The notes under the pieces are model-generated. The model saw only the letters and a program-made list of their open reading frames with translations, ran no database searches and was not told the origin of the DNA. From contig CM053148.1 in assembly GCA_028571685.1 (NCBI GenBank), positions 90,170,001-90,234,000 of the forward strand: 64,000 bases of DNA. The letters run 5' to 3'. The position numbers and the translations under genes were made by a program. Numbering within the stretch: the stretch's first letter is position 1; each line of letters opens with the position of its first letter. The stretch comes from Heterohyrax brucei. Lineage: Eukaryota; Chordata; Mammalia; Hyracoidea; Procaviidae. Shown here piece after piece: positions 1 through 10,835 of the stretch.

Positions 1-112
1 ACTTCTGTACTCATCTTAGTGTGTGTCACATGGCGGGACACAGGAAATATCTATAGAAAGAAGTCACTAATAGATCTTAAAATTGCAGAGCAGGGAAAAA
101 CTAAATTTAAGC

Positions 113-312
113 CCCAAACCAATTATGGTCCAGTCAATTCTGAGGCCTACTGACCATACTGGGCAGAGTAGGACTGGATTGAGTTCCCAAGGCCGTAAAT
201 CCTTATTGGAAGCAGACTGCCACATCTTTCTTCTGTGGAAAGGCTCATGGCCTTGAACTGTCGTCCTTTCAGCTAACAGAGGAACAGTTAACCACATTGC
301 CACCAGGCTCTT
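113..312 (-). repeat. AfroSINE, long subtype
   Basis: The minus-strand copy carries the extra block with GGAAGCAGACTGCCACAT that marks the longer AfroSINE form, followed by the head region ending CCACCAGG on the plus strand. The tail is degraded. Confidence 0.75.
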
Positions 313-740
313 TAGACTACATTTTAGACATGAGAAAACAACTACAAAGAGCAGTCAAGTGATTAGGGCAGGGCTAGAAGTAGGAATGAACCCTGCTCAT
401 TTTCCTGCTAGGTTCTGCCAACAGGAGACTCTCAGAAATTATAACAAAAGAAAAAAAAAAAGGGCAAATGAATCACATATACCTTAACTATTATGGTGAC
501 TTTATGCCTATTCTGTCTTTTTAATTTTCTACTTTACCTATTTTTGGCTTTTATTATTAACAATTGCTTACAAAAATAGTGGGGACTCAGAGTACAGCAT
601 TAAGTAACTTGTGATACTGTATTGCTTTATTTCGTGTTTTACACAAAATCATAATATAATGTTCAAATATTGTCTTATACTTCATGGTATATTAATTTTC
701 ATGTAATGTAATATGTAATATACAATATACAATATACAAT

Positions 741-762
741 AAAATGTAATATATTACATTTT
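741..762. repeat. 22-bp perfect AT palindrome
   Basis: AAAATGTAATA is followed directly by its reverse complement. It sits beside short ATATACA tandem units at about 717-740. This is probably simple-sequence drift. Confidence 0.6.
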
Positions 763-2359
763 TCAAATATATGAACACAATTAAAGATCTAGGAAGATGG
801 AGTACCCAGTTGCGTATATACAACTCATAGGGATTCTGACTCAGTTTGAAAATCCCATTTGTAACGTGTTCCTACCTGTAGAGGGTGTATTTACAATGTA
901 CATATCACACTATAATTGAAGCATCATCTAACGATATGGCCCACTCACAAATCACATGAGTTCAATAGCATGGTCAACCAGTCTGCTTTTTTGGGTCATC
1001 ATCTTCTGAGACTATCAGGTTTGTTACATGACTTAAGTAGTTCTGACACTGATCAGATCATTTAATCTCTTAAATCATGGCTGTGAAATGAAGATAATGA
1101 CTACCCATTGCCTAAAACATAGGTGTAAGCCTTACATGAGAGAATGAATGTAGAAATACTTGGTAATTATAAAATGCCATTGCAACACAAAATATCCAAA
1201 CTATTTGTAGAAGTGCTCAACTTCCTAATTTTAAGTTGTAATTGGCAGCATGTAACAGTTAATATGGGCAACACAAGCTCTAATGTTAACTACTTTTAAA
1301 TCTTAGAACCCAAGACAGTACTTTTAAATCAAAGGATTAACCCTATAGAATTACTCTGGATTTTTTGCAACTTATACATAATATCACAAAACCACAATAT
1401 TAAAATTAATATCAATTTGCAATTACAAGATGGCTAACTAACGGGATCAACCTGCTGACGGGACACATTTTATTTCTTTTCAAGACTTAAAAATGTATAT
1501 ACCAATATGAAAATTCTATTAGAATGAGACATAAATAGACTATGTTTTACAAAATAATGTATCATATATATGTACAGACACACACATATATGAGATGTCC
1601 AGTAAATACTAAAGAAAAATTAATACAAAAATTCATTAACAAGGTTAAATGTGATTCGGAACCAGGATGAGTTTTTCCATCTTCTACGGCATTTCTATGA
1701 AAAGATATTTCATATTCTCTCTGTGGACTTAGATGCGACCACTAGCATGATGCTGTAAGCACTGCTACCCAACAAAAGTCTTACCTACCAAATGCAGAAG
1801 CGCATCTGCAGTGTGTTATGAATAGCAACTATGAGTGTCCCGACAGGATGTGAGCCTCCTTGAAACTCTACAGATAATTCTCTTTATGAAGCTGCATCTA
1901 TGACCGGTTTTGCTTCAGTATATATTGGTGTTATCTACCGAAAGTCAACTTGCTCGCTTAGGCACAGAAGAGACCCTTGCTGTCCTCACTTACATCTTCC
2001 CACAAGTGGCGAACCAGTACCTACTGGACTGGCAGAATTATCTTCAATGCGAAAGTTTCTTTTGGTATCAAAAGAAACCCCCATGCTGATTTTCTGCAGT
2101 CACCCCTACCCTTCATGTTCTCCCTCAGTTCATCCTCTTTCTACCTCCTTGAACATTAAAGCTGTCAAAATGTATTCCACAAATGAAGCAATATACCACG
2201 GCAACACAGATGGGCAGACCTTGACTATGGCATGCCTTAACAATCGCTGCTGGAACCAGCAAGTGACACTCTAGTCTGTAACTTTTTTTTTAGTATTAAG
2301 AAAAGAATCCATAAGATATTTACATATATGTAAATACATATATGAAAGATTATGTGCCA

Positions 2360-2365
2360 TTTATT
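2360..2365 (-). promoter_or_regulatory. Candidate intronic poly(A) signal behind the last FN3 exon
   Basis: AATAAA occurs on the minus strand about 40 bases beyond the donor of the exon at 2405-2585, just after the in-frame stop that read-through would use. The hexamer is visible. Its use is inferred, and in AT-rich intron such hexamers are common by chance. Confidence 0.3.
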
Positions 2366-2404
2366 TTCAGTCTTACAAAGCACATCACAAATAGTTTTGC
2401 TTAC

Positions 2405-2585
2405 CTTTAATAATGTTGGGCTTTGGTGGCATGCTGAACTCATAGACGGTTGGTTCAGAATATCCCAGTCGGTTGGCAGCTGTAATCTGGACTTCGTACC
2501 CCATCGTCCACTGCAGATGCTCCAGAATAATGTGATCTTTGTTCCCCTGTACTTTTTTCTCAAGCCACTGGTCTTCCTTGTCTTT
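2405..2585 (-). CDS. NCAM2: NCAM2 exon, second half of FN3 domain 2
   Basis: This 181-bp exon follows a TTTACAG acceptor and ends AAAG before GTAAGC. The peptide starts [20 protein letters not shown], continues [20 protein letters not shown] and ends [20 protein letters not shown]. It includes the LQWTMGYEV core that closes the FN3 fold. The single G left at the end is the first base of the next codon (Asp in NCAM2 as I remember it), which begins the juxtamembrane and transmembrane exon outside the window. If the donor were ignored, translation would add only GKQNYL before a stop, so read-through would give a protein with no membrane anchor. Confidence 0.97.
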
Positions 2586-2967
2586 CTGTAAAGGCATTAA
2601 AATATATTTTAAAAATATCTGTACACTGAAGTCCTGATTTTAAAAAAGCAAATCTAATTTATCTTGCGATGAATAAGTGATCTTATTAATATATGTTAAA
2701 AAAATAAAATTGTTTCTTCCTACAGAGGGATATGTGAAGCTGCTACGTAAATGAAGTCATTATTCTTCTCGGCGTAATTTGATAATCAATGTAATGTTCA
2801 TTAATGAGTGAAGATTTTAAAATAATCCCTGATGGCATAAATTTACCTCCATCAAATTTTTCTTTTTTCTTTCTCTTTCTTTTTTTTTGTCTCATCTTAC
2901 TTACGTGAGTTTGGGTTTGGGGCCCTTTGTTGATTATTAATATTTATGTAAAGAGGCAATGCCATAA

Positions 2968-3113
2968 AGAGCCCTGGTGACATACTGGTTAAGAGCCCAG
3001 CTGCTAACTAAAAGCTCAGGAGTACAAATCCACCAGTCATTCCTTGGAAACCCTATGGTGCAGTTCCGCTCTGTCCTATAAGGTCATTACAAATAGGGAT
3101 TGAGAGCATTAGG
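2968..3113 (+). repeat. AfroSINE
   Basis: The head (GAGCCCTGGTGACATACTGG), the B-box-like segment ACAAATCCACCAG and the body CTATGGTGCAGTTCCGCTCT are recognisable. The tail is strongly diverged. Confidence 0.85.
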
Positions 3114-3223
3114 TCAGATTTATGTGAAAACAAAAAGTTAAACACAATGGGGAAAAGTATAACATATTCATTAAAATAATTGACAGAGATTTTTGTTAAG
3201 GCCCCTTGAGATTTTTTTTTAAG

Positions 3224-3260
3224 TAGCCATGAGTCGGATCCGACTCGAGGGCACTTGGCT
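3224..3260 (+). repeat. AfroSINE tail-only fragment
   Basis: Only the 3' tail is present (GAGTCGGATCCGACTCGAGG then GCACTTGGCT). There is no SINE head or body next to it, and CpG dinucleotides are still present. Confidence 0.7.
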
Positions 3261-3268
3261 CTGAATAA

Positions 3269-3297
3269 TTCAACTCGACGGCACTTGGCTTTTGGCT
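3269..3297 (+). repeat. 29-bp AfroSINE tail insertion with 9-bp target-site duplication
   Basis: The insert has the tail CAACTCGACGGCACTTGGCT followed by TTTGGC. It is flanked by TCTGAATAA at 3260-3268 and again at 3298-3306. It therefore looks like a real retrotransposition of only the last bases of the SINE. Confidence 0.75.
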
Positions 3298-3436
3298 TCT
3301 GAATAAAGTCCAGATGTTATTTATAATGGTATTAGTTTTAGTACTATGATATGTTATGACTCATTAAAAAAAGAAAAAGAAAAGAAAAACAACACACAAG
3401 TAATAATTGTTACCTGTTAAACAGGTCATTAATGCC

Positions 3437-3574
3437 CCGTTGTTGAGTCAATTGCAATTCATAGTGACCCTATAGGACAGAATAGAACTGACGCATAGAG
3501 TTTTTGAGGAGTGCCTGCTGGATTTGAACTGGTTAGCAGACACAGCACTTAACCACCACACCACAAGGGTTTCT
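3437..3574 (-). repeat. AfroSINE
   Basis: The reverse-complement copy reads CATAGTGACCCTATAGGACA, later GGATTTGAACTGGTTAGCAG and AACCACCACACCACAAGGGT on the plus strand. Confidence 0.9.
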
Positions 3575-4086
3575 AAGCTTAGGGACATAAAAGCTTGTCT
3601 CCTATTCTCATATATTCTACATTTCTATTTTATTTGACTTTTGTACTAAAATAAATGGCTAGACCCTTTTTTCTTAAGTAAACTTTATTTGAAAAAAGTT
3701 ATGATAACTAAAGCTAACATAGAAAAATAAATTGATATCCTATGGTGAAGTAAACTCTCTAAGACAATGTGATTATCTAGTTGTGCCATAAGATAACCAC
3801 ATCAGTGCATAAATTTTGTAACTTCTATACCCCATTTCCTTCTTCTCTGTAACAGACACGCCGGTAGATGTACTTGTTGGTTTCCATGAGAAAAAAAAAA
3901 TGAAGAAAACAGTCAATTTCCTTTCCTAGAGCCTGAGGCATCATAACCAGTTAACAGCATCAGCTATTATTAGGAGATAATTATTTCCTTAATGACTCGG
4001 TAGAGAGAAAATAATAATTACTCTAGACTCATGTATCTAATAATCTGTCATTGTGATTACAAATCACACTTCCTAGATGTATAATC

Positions 4087-4236
4087 TATTGCCATCAAGT
4101 TGATTCTGACTCATAGTGACTTACAGGACAAAGCAGAACTGCCAGTTAGGGTTCCCAAGGAACAGCTGGTGAATTTGAACTGCCGACCTTTGGGTTAGCA
4201 GCCCTAATGCTTAATCACTGTGCCACTAGGGCTCCT
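4087..4236 (-). repeat. AfroSINE
   Basis: The reverse copy shows GACTCATAGTGACTTACAGG near the tail and GTGAATTTGAACTGCCGACC at the B-box region. Confidence 0.9.
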
Positions 4237-4267
4237 TCTAGGGATATAGTTACAGATACACTTAGCC

Positions 4268-4396
4268 TATGGATGGATAGATAGATAGACACATAGGAGG
4301 CAGATGATCACAATGGACCAATAGATACAGATGATACATGTTTAGATAGATAGACAGATGAGCGATAAGACAGATGATAGATAAGATAGAAAGCAT
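4268..4396. repeat. GATA/GACA-type microsatellite
   Basis: Imperfect runs of GATA and GACA units (for example GGATAGATAGATAGACACAT) extend over about 130 bp, interrupted by unique bases. Confidence 0.8.
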
Positions 4397-4840
4397 TTTT
4401 TTTAACTTTAGCACTCAGCTCGCTATTATTTGAGTCCAAATTATGTTTATTTGACTACAAATAAGCACCAATATTCATTAGAGACTTGGGCAATAATTGA
4501 GGGCTTTTCCCCTAAGATCAGGCTGCAGAACTTAAATCCATGACCACATAAAGTAGATGGAATCACATTCCCTCAGCAATGACAGGAATTTATTATGGTT
4601 CTGACATCACATATTTTCCGCTTTAGCATTTTTTCCATGCCATAAAACTTTTCGTACAAAATATATTTGTATGACTGTTTTAGTTGATATGAAACTAAAA
4701 ATATTAGCGCTGTTAACGATATTATGCACTGTGGACAAGTACTTAAAATTCTATAAACAAGACGCACTTGCTTTGCTTTTAAATTTGTAAACAGATGTAT
4801 TTTTCAGACTGTTTTATTACCCTGTACTATTTAAGACGCT

Positions 4841-5004
4841 GGAATGGCTGGTGGCATAGTGGCTAAATGCTATGGCTGGCAACCAGAAAGTTGGCAGTTC
4901 AAATCCACCAAGTACTCCTTGGAAATTCCATGAGGCAGTTCTACTCTGACCTATAGGGTCTCTATGAGATGGACTCTACTTGACCTCAGTGAGTTTTGAA
5001 TTGG
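4841..5004 (+). repeat. AfroSINE
   Basis: The copy shows GGCTGGTGGCATAGTGGCTA at the head and GTTCAAATCCACCAAGTACT at the B box, followed by a diverged tail. Confidence 0.9.
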
Positions 5005-5958
5005 TTATCATTTTATGTAGTTGAAATGATTGCATAACAAGGACAATTCTAGTATTTTCTCCAGAAATCATTTTTATTTTCTCCTTTCACAATAGACAAG
5101 GAGGCTTTTTAATTCCCTAATTGCTTTTCCTAGGCAATAGGGGGAAAATGAAGTGGGTGTTACCAAATTCTTCCCTTAGGCATCAAAATCTCAATTATGC
5201 ATTTATAGAGTGCCTAATTTACGAAATTTAACTTCCTAGGGAGCGATTTAAGATAATCTAGTTGTGAAATGTTCCCCTAGGTAATTTAATGAGATGATTT
5301 GCTGAATAGATCTATCGTTAATAAGCCAATTAAATATTGAAGGGCAGCTACTAAGAAAAAAAAGTCATTTTGCTTTGGTATAGTTTCTCTTAAGCAATCT
5401 TTTGTGTCAGAAAATAGATAACAAAGACATTTGACAATTCAGAGCCCTCATTAACAATGACTAAAATCACAGTATCAGCATATTGGGGAGTATTTGCTAT
5501 TGTCTGTAGAGAGTAGAGAGTGAAGGGAAGTGGAACAGTGTTGGTTTTCTTATTTGTAGAATACTCCTAAGACGTTCTTATTCTAAGAAGTCCATTGTCT
5601 TTTCTAGGTGCCATGGAAAGAATGGACAACTGAATTTGGAAACCATAATACAAGAAGCCAGTAGCATCGGCAAGCCTGTGTGGAGGATATGAAAGCTGAG
5701 GTTCTTCTGAGCCTTTGTTCCATGATAAGAGTTGCTGTTCCAAGGAGAGGATGTTCCTGGTTCCTGGTGGTGCAGCCTTGTTAGGCACTACTTGTCGGAC
5801 CTAATGGAAGGCACAAGCATTCTCTAAAGCTCAGTTTTCTACTCTGAACATAAGACAGGTGATTTACCATCCTGGATATAGGTGGCAGTGTGAGGGGAGT
5901 TCCACCGTGATTTGGGAAGACGCCAAGTTTGGAAATTTGTAGCAGAGTATCAGATTCT
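5005..5958. other. Intronic sequence, no recognised repeat
   Basis: From 5040 to 5530 the sequence is AT-rich with many TAATT and TTAAT motifs and no repeat signature, so it may include conserved non-coding DNA. Between 5540 and 5800 there is less AT-rich sequence with an open minus-strand frame that I do not recognise. Confidence 0.5.
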
Positions 5959-6112
5959 ATGAAACCCTGGTAGGGTAGTGGCTGCTAACCAAAAGGCTGG
6001 CAGTTCAAATCTACCAGCTGCTTCTTGACAACCCTATGGGGCAGTTCTGCTGTGTCCTAGGAGGTCGCTATGAGTTGAAATCAACTCAACAACAATAGGT
6101 TTTGTTTTGGTC
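5959..6112 (+). repeat. AfroSINE
   Basis: The copy starts GAAACCCTGGTAGGGTAGTG, lacks part of the head, and keeps CAGTTCAAATCTACCAGCTG and a complete tail. Confidence 0.9.
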
Positions 6113-7020
6113 TGTTTTTCACCAGACTCTAGTCTTCTTTCTGTTATCCTAACTGATTCAAATGGCTTTTGTTCCATGTCGTTCAGGTGGTTAACATTTT
6201 GTAGACTGTGTCCTATAGAATCTGTTGCTGATCTTCATCACAGACAGACAGACACACACTTCTTTGGGAGAAAGAACACTCATATTTTCTGTTCATCATC
6301 TGGTGTACACACATCCATTAAAACTTTCAATGCAAAGTCCTCCCCCTCTTATTCATTATACTATATGCTTGTCGATCTATTTATAGCACTGTTTATGATA
6401 GCAAAATATGAGCTATTTTTTTATTAAATTCTTCATTGATGCATTTGTTCTTTCAATGAGTTATGTATATTATTAATACAAAGATGAAAAAAACTCATTT
6501 GCTTTCCTCACAACAAAAGAAAATTACTAAAAGTCTTAGCACTCTTTGATACTCATAGCCACTCACTGTTTGGAAATATTTCAAAATTTAAACTAATAAT
6601 TTTAGATAGATTTCAATCTATGCCCCTCAGTACAATCAACTAGGAGTTAGGTTTTAAGACCACATACAACTTAGCCTTAAATATTTATTATTTTAATATC
6701 CTTTTCAAATTAGCTTTCCTTCTCTTATAATGACAGAGATATTATACAATCTCCCAGATTCCAAATAACTTACAAAGGATAATTAAAACTTAGAAACCTG
6801 CACAGTAAGCACTATGGCTAATTGCTAAAACACCCTCCTTACAATTCATTTAAAAATAGATACCTTTTTATTAAAAAAAAAGAAAAATTCTTCTTAGCTT
6901 AGGAAAATGATTTTATGTGCCAACACAAAGAAATAATTATGATTCCCAAACTAGCATCAAATTAGATGGAAAATAGTAAAAACTCATGGAAGCATGTTAA
7001 AAACTATTAAATTATATGGA
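6113..7020. other. Intronic sequence, no recognised feature
   Basis: The sequence is AT-rich. I saw no repeat family, coding signature or structured element. Confidence 0.6.
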
Positions 7021-7065
7021 GCTATATTGACAATGGAATTGACTCGATGGCAGTGGGTTTGGTTT
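7021..7065 (+). repeat. AfroSINE tail-only fragment
   Basis: Only the 3' end is present: GGAATTGACTCGATGGCAGT then GGGTTTGGTTT. No body lies upstream and I saw no clear target-site duplication. Confidence 0.7.
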
Positions 7066-7228
7066 ATTTTCTGGTATAATGACAACACAAGCACTAAGTA
7101 TAGATGCATCTTGCATTTTCCATATACCATATGCAATTATTATGTGTGTATTTATTTGTCAGATACATTGTTTATCTTACTGACGTCTTATTAGAAAAGT
7201 TAATTTTCATGAAAGGCTCTTTAAAAAA

Positions 7229-7376
7229 ATCACCATCAAGTAGATTCTGGCTCATAGTGACCCTAAATTACAGAGTAGAACTGCCCCATAGGCTTTTCAA
7301 GGACTGCCTGGTGGATCTAAACTGCCAACCTTCTGGTTAGCAGCCATAGCTCCTAACCACTGTACCACCACTGTTT
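7229..7376 (-). repeat. AfroSINE
   Basis: The reverse copy reads CTGGCTCATAGTGACCCTAA near the tail and TTCTGGTTAGCAGCCATAGC near the head. Confidence 0.9.
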
Positions 7377-7390
7377 TCTGAAAGGTTCAT

Positions 7391-7543
7391 ACCAAAACAG
7401 CAAATGCACTGCACTCGAGTCAATTCTGACTCAGAAGCGAACCTATAGACAGACTAGAATTTCCCAGATAGGATTTACAAGGAAAGCCTGGAAGATCTGA
7501 ACTACCAGCTATAGCACTTAATCACTATACCATCAGGGTTTCT
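7391..7543 (-). repeat. AfroSINE
   Basis: The reverse copy follows the previous SINE by about 15 bases. It is older-looking, with TAGCACTTAATCACTATACC at the head end. Confidence 0.85.
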
Positions 7544-7912
7544 AAAGGATTCATAGAGACAACTAATTCTCCTTTTATTGCTTTACTCCTGTTCTAGTAA
7601 GTTCTGTCTTCTTAATGGGTGAGGGAATTAAGTCATGTGCCCCATTTCAGGAAAACTCAGGATAATACGTGCTTCCTGGCTCATCATCTACAGAACATTA
7701 TGTTCTCTCTAAATTATGAGAGAACAACCAGTCTTGTTCTTTTCCCAGTGAAAGCCAGATTTCAGTGCTTAGACTCAGTCTGCTAGAAATTAACAAGGGA
7801 TATATTATCTCAGTTTTGTTGTTCCTAGAATATAAAACACATAGTTTTGTGCACAGTGAAACTGAAACACAGGGCAGAAGAAACAACTTAGTGAAAATCA
7901 TAAAAGCATTCC

Positions 7913-8291
7913 TGTTACAGATTGAATTGCGTCTCCCACAAATACGTGTTGTAAATAACAACTCGATACCCGTGGCTATCATTCCATCTGGGAATGAGTT
8001 TTCTTTGTTGTGTTCATGAGCCAGTGTTACTGGGGGTACATGTCAAGGGAATCTCTTTTAAGGTGTAAAAAGTGGAGAAGAAGCAACAAAGCAAAAGAGA
8101 TCAGATAGAGGGAGAGAGAGAGGCTGCACTGCGTGAAAATCAGCCAGAAGCAGAAGCTGAAGAGAGAAAGCCTTCCCTTAGAACCAGCGTCCTCACTTTG
8201 GTCATCTAGCCTCCTCAACCATCAGAAAATAAATTTGTCTGATAAAGGTACTCCTTTGTGGCATTTTGGTTACAGCAAGGCAAGTAAGACA
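7913..8291 (+). mobile_element. MaLR-like solo LTR
   Basis: The element starts TGTTACAGATTGAATTGCGT and ends GTAAGACA after GGTTACAGCA, the usual ends of MaLR-type LTRs. An AATAAA lies near 8228, giving plus orientation. The flanking five bases (ATTCC and GTTCT) agree in three positions and may be a worn target-site duplication. There is no internal retroviral sequence. It belongs with the LTR at 62881-63313. Confidence 0.8.
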
Positions 8292-8348
8292 GTTCTCTAG
8301 TTTCTGGATCCCTCTCTCTCATTTTTTCCCATACAAAAACAGAAAATC

Positions 8349-8506
8349 AAACCCGTTGCTGTTGAGTCCTTTCCAACACACTGCGCCCTTATAGGACAGG
8401 AGGAGAACTGTTCTATAGGGTTTCCAAGAAGCAGCTTGTGGATTTGAACTGCTGACTGTTTGATTGACCGCTATAGATCTTAACACTGCACCACCAGGGC
8501 TTTTCC
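8349..8506 (-). repeat. AfroSINE
   Basis: The reverse copy shows CTTATAGGACAGGAGGAGAA and GTGGATTTGAACTGCTGACT. Confidence 0.9.
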
Positions 8507-8577
8507 ATAGAGGTTAACAATTAAAAAATGTATGAGATACATCCAAATTAGTTTTCAACTTAACTAGTTGCACTGCA

Positions 8578-8757
8578 TTCCACTGTGAAATTCATATAGT
8601 TGGATATTAACAGATGAAGTGGAACAGAATCATATGTTCCACTGTGGAATTCATATAGTTGGATATTAACAGATGAAGTGGAATAGAGTCATGTGTTCCA
8701 CTGTGAAATTAATTCATATATTTGGGTAGTAACAGATGAAGTGGAATGGAATCAGAC
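8578..8757. repeat. 59-bp minisatellite, three units
   Basis: Units at 8578-8636, 8637-8695 and 8696-8757 each begin TTCCACTGTG and contain TTAACAGATGAAGTGGAA or a close variant. The first two differ at only a few positions. The third has a small insertion. Each unit has TTCCAC near one end and GTGGAA near the other, so it can fold back. Confidence 0.9.
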
Positions 8758-9070
8758 AAAAAGGTCAAAAACTGTTTTGAAACAGTTGATATTTCAGTGT
8801 AAGTGCAAAACATCCAGGGAAATGGTGCTATAAATATCCAGCCACCAAAGGTTTTAGAATATGCAAGCTTGATAAAGTAAAATATAGTCCTTGAGAATGA
8901 AAATGTGGAAGGAACTATTGCACTGTGAGACGGACTACTGCTTGGCTACAATAATATAACCTTCCGTTGAATCACAGAATCTCTAATTGGACCTGCAGTG
9001 CACCAAGTCAGAAGAAGAGCAGAAGCAGAGAGGGAGCAGGCAGAAAAAGAAGGACAGGCACAGAATTTAA
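8758..9070. other. Intronic sequence, no recognised feature
   Basis: This is unique-looking sequence following the minisatellite. I saw no repeat family in it. Confidence 0.5.
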
Positions 9071-9213
9071 GTGGTGGTGTAGATGGGCTGCACTCCACTG
9101 CTAGCCTGAAGGTTGGTGATTCAAAGCACTCAGCAGTACTGTCAAACATAAGTCTTGACAATCTACTCTCCCTGTGATTACAACCAAGAAAAGCCTGTGG
9201 CGTGGTTCTACCT
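9071..9213 (+). repeat. AfroSINE, long subtype (diverged)
   Basis: GGTGTAGATGGGCTGCACTC at the head and GCCTGAAGGTTGGTGATTCA at the B box resemble the longer AfroSINE form. The 3' half is hard to follow. Confidence 0.55.
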
Positions 9214-9676
9214 TCTAACACAAGGGGCCTCCAAGAGTTAGGTTTGAGTAAACAGGTACTCAAAACAACATCGGAGTATTTAAGTGGGTTGCAGTGGATG
9301 GCACGCCGTTAAGGGGCATGGGGACGCAAGAAAGGGCTGAGATGGCTGCATGGGGAAGCCCAGGAGCTGCGGGTATACTAAGGTAGACAGGAGAAAAGCT
9401 GAGGGGTTGATAGCGTCTCCACAGGCAGATTCTCATTCAGAACTTACCGCTGTAAAACTAGGTTTATACAGTTTTATATTCTGACACCTACCTAGACCAA
9501 GTCACCCACATTCTCTACAAATGAGTTAGCCCCCCAAATGTGAGAAAGTATCTTTGTGTTTGATGAATTGTAAATTAAAAAAAAAAAAATCCAAGAAAGT
9601 GCAATGTTATCCTTCTTGATATTCCTATAAAATACAAACGTGGACTTTACTTTTACAAATATTGGACTTTGCTGTG
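9214..9676. other. Intronic sequence, no recognised feature
   Basis: It contains a short A-run at 9577-9589. Otherwise I see nothing in it. Confidence 0.5.
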
Positions 9677-9882
9677 TCCTTGGGTGCCACTGAGCAGATT
9701 TGGACTCATAGCAACCTCCAAGTGACAGAGCACAACTGCCCCAGAGGATTTTTTTAGGCTTGAATCTTTACAGAAGCAGAACACCAGGTCATTTTCTGCC
9801 ACGGAGGAACTGGTAGATTTGAATTGTCAACTCTTCAGTTAGCAGTCAAACATCTAACTGTCCTGCCACCAGTGGTCCTTGC
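9677..9882 (-). repeat. AfroSINE, long subtype
   Basis: The reverse copy carries the extra internal block (CTTGAATCTTTACAGAAGCA) and the head end CTAACTGTCCTGCCACCAGT. Confidence 0.85.
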
Positions 9883-9888
9883 CATAAA

Positions 9889-10039
9889 CCAAGACCAAAC
9901 CCCCTGCCACTGAGTCAACTGCCAGTCACAGTGATCTTATAGTACAGATTAGAACACTCCATAGAGTTCTGGGGCTGCTAACCAACAGGCGGGCAGTTGA
10001 AATCTACCAGATGCTCCTTGGCAACTCCCTGGGGCAGTT
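9889..10039. repeat. Two AfroSINE halves joined head-to-head in opposite orientation
   Basis: Bases 9889-9970 are the 3' half of a minus-strand AfroSINE, ending CCATAGAGTTC. From 9971 the sequence switches at once to the plus-strand head of another copy (GGGGCTGCTAACCAACAGGC), running to GGGGCAG. Confidence 0.75.
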
Positions 10040-10049
10040 GTATAAGTTG

Positions 10050-10221
10050 TATCTTATAAATTAAAAAAAAAAAATCTTGCATCCAAGCGAAATCTTGGTA
10101 CCCAAAATGTCACTATTTCCATTTTCTCAATTTAGTTGGTTCTCAACAGACTTACTGCTACTCTAGTGAACATTTTCATGTTTCAACAATAATTAGAGTT
10201 CAAAATCAGACCAAACCAAAG
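10050..10221. repeat. 172-bp direct duplication, copy 1
   Basis: This segment matches 11265-11436 at 165 of 172 positions by my alignment, with no gaps. It includes TTAAAAAAAAAAAATCTTGC and AGTTGGTTCTCAACAGACTT. The right edge falls at the tail (ACCAAACCAAAG) of a minus-strand AfroSINE, as in copy 2. Confidence 0.9.
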
Positions 10222-10346
10222 GTGGCTACAAGCCAGAACTGACTCATCAGCGACAGGCAACAGAGTTTCCAAGGAGGACCTGGTGGATTCGAACTGCTGA
10301 TATCTTGGCTAGCAGCACTTAACCAACATGTGAGCAGAGTTTCCAA
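10211..10346 (-). repeat. AfroSINE with internal deletion
   Basis: The reverse copy goes from a worn tail (AGACCAAACCAAA) directly to GAGTTTCCAAGGAGGACCTG. It lacks most of the usual CCTATAGGACAGAG block. Confidence 0.8.
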
Positions 10347-10835
10347 CTATTAAAGCAGTATGCCCTGTTAAAATGCTGGTGCTTGTGAGAAAAGTAAATA
10401 GTAATTGATTGTCAGTCAGTTGCAGCTACGTGTAAGCTTATGCAACGAATTTCCATTCTGAGATTGAAAAGCAGATTTTCTAATAGTTTTTGAAGTCAGT
10501 AGGCTGGAACTTAGAAATGAATTGGGTTCCTGGGAAGAAAAGGATGTGAGGGAACTGAGGAGGAACAAAGAGGTTCTTTATCGTAAAGAAAAATATAGTT
10601 ATTAGATAAATAGGAGACACCTTTAAGACATTTCTAATGTTTAGCTAAAGGGACAATAAAATGAAAGAGGGAGATTTACTGAAGATAAAATTTGTGGTAC
10701 AATTGTAATCTAAGACCCAACCTATCCTTGAATGGTATCATACTAGCTATGGGCAAAGGTAAATTTCTTTGATGACCATTATATAAACTAAAATCTACCA
10801 AATTTTACTAGTCTTAGGATTCTTACCATTGTACC
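10347..10835. other. Intronic sequence, no recognised feature
   Basis: The sequence is AT-rich and no repeat family was recognised. Confidence 0.55.

Larger units (their letters stand above)
1..2404 (-). other. NCAM2: NCAM2 intron, 5' part (after the FN3-2 exon)
   Basis: The intron continues past the left edge of the window. It holds one AfroSINE (113-312), AT-rich sequence with a short palindrome (741-762), and otherwise nothing recognisable. The segment from about 1690 to 2280 is less AT-rich and carries open frames on the plus strand. I recognise no coding signature in them and do not call an exon. Confidence 0.85.

Noticed and set aside
1900..2274. Plus-strand open frame of 124 codons
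   Set aside because: It is opposite to NCAM2, has no recognisable domain or codon pattern, and shows no splice context. It is most likely chance opening in a less AT-rich patch.
8578..8757. CRISPR-like array
   Set aside because: The units are directly tandem with no unique spacers, and the DNA is mammalian.
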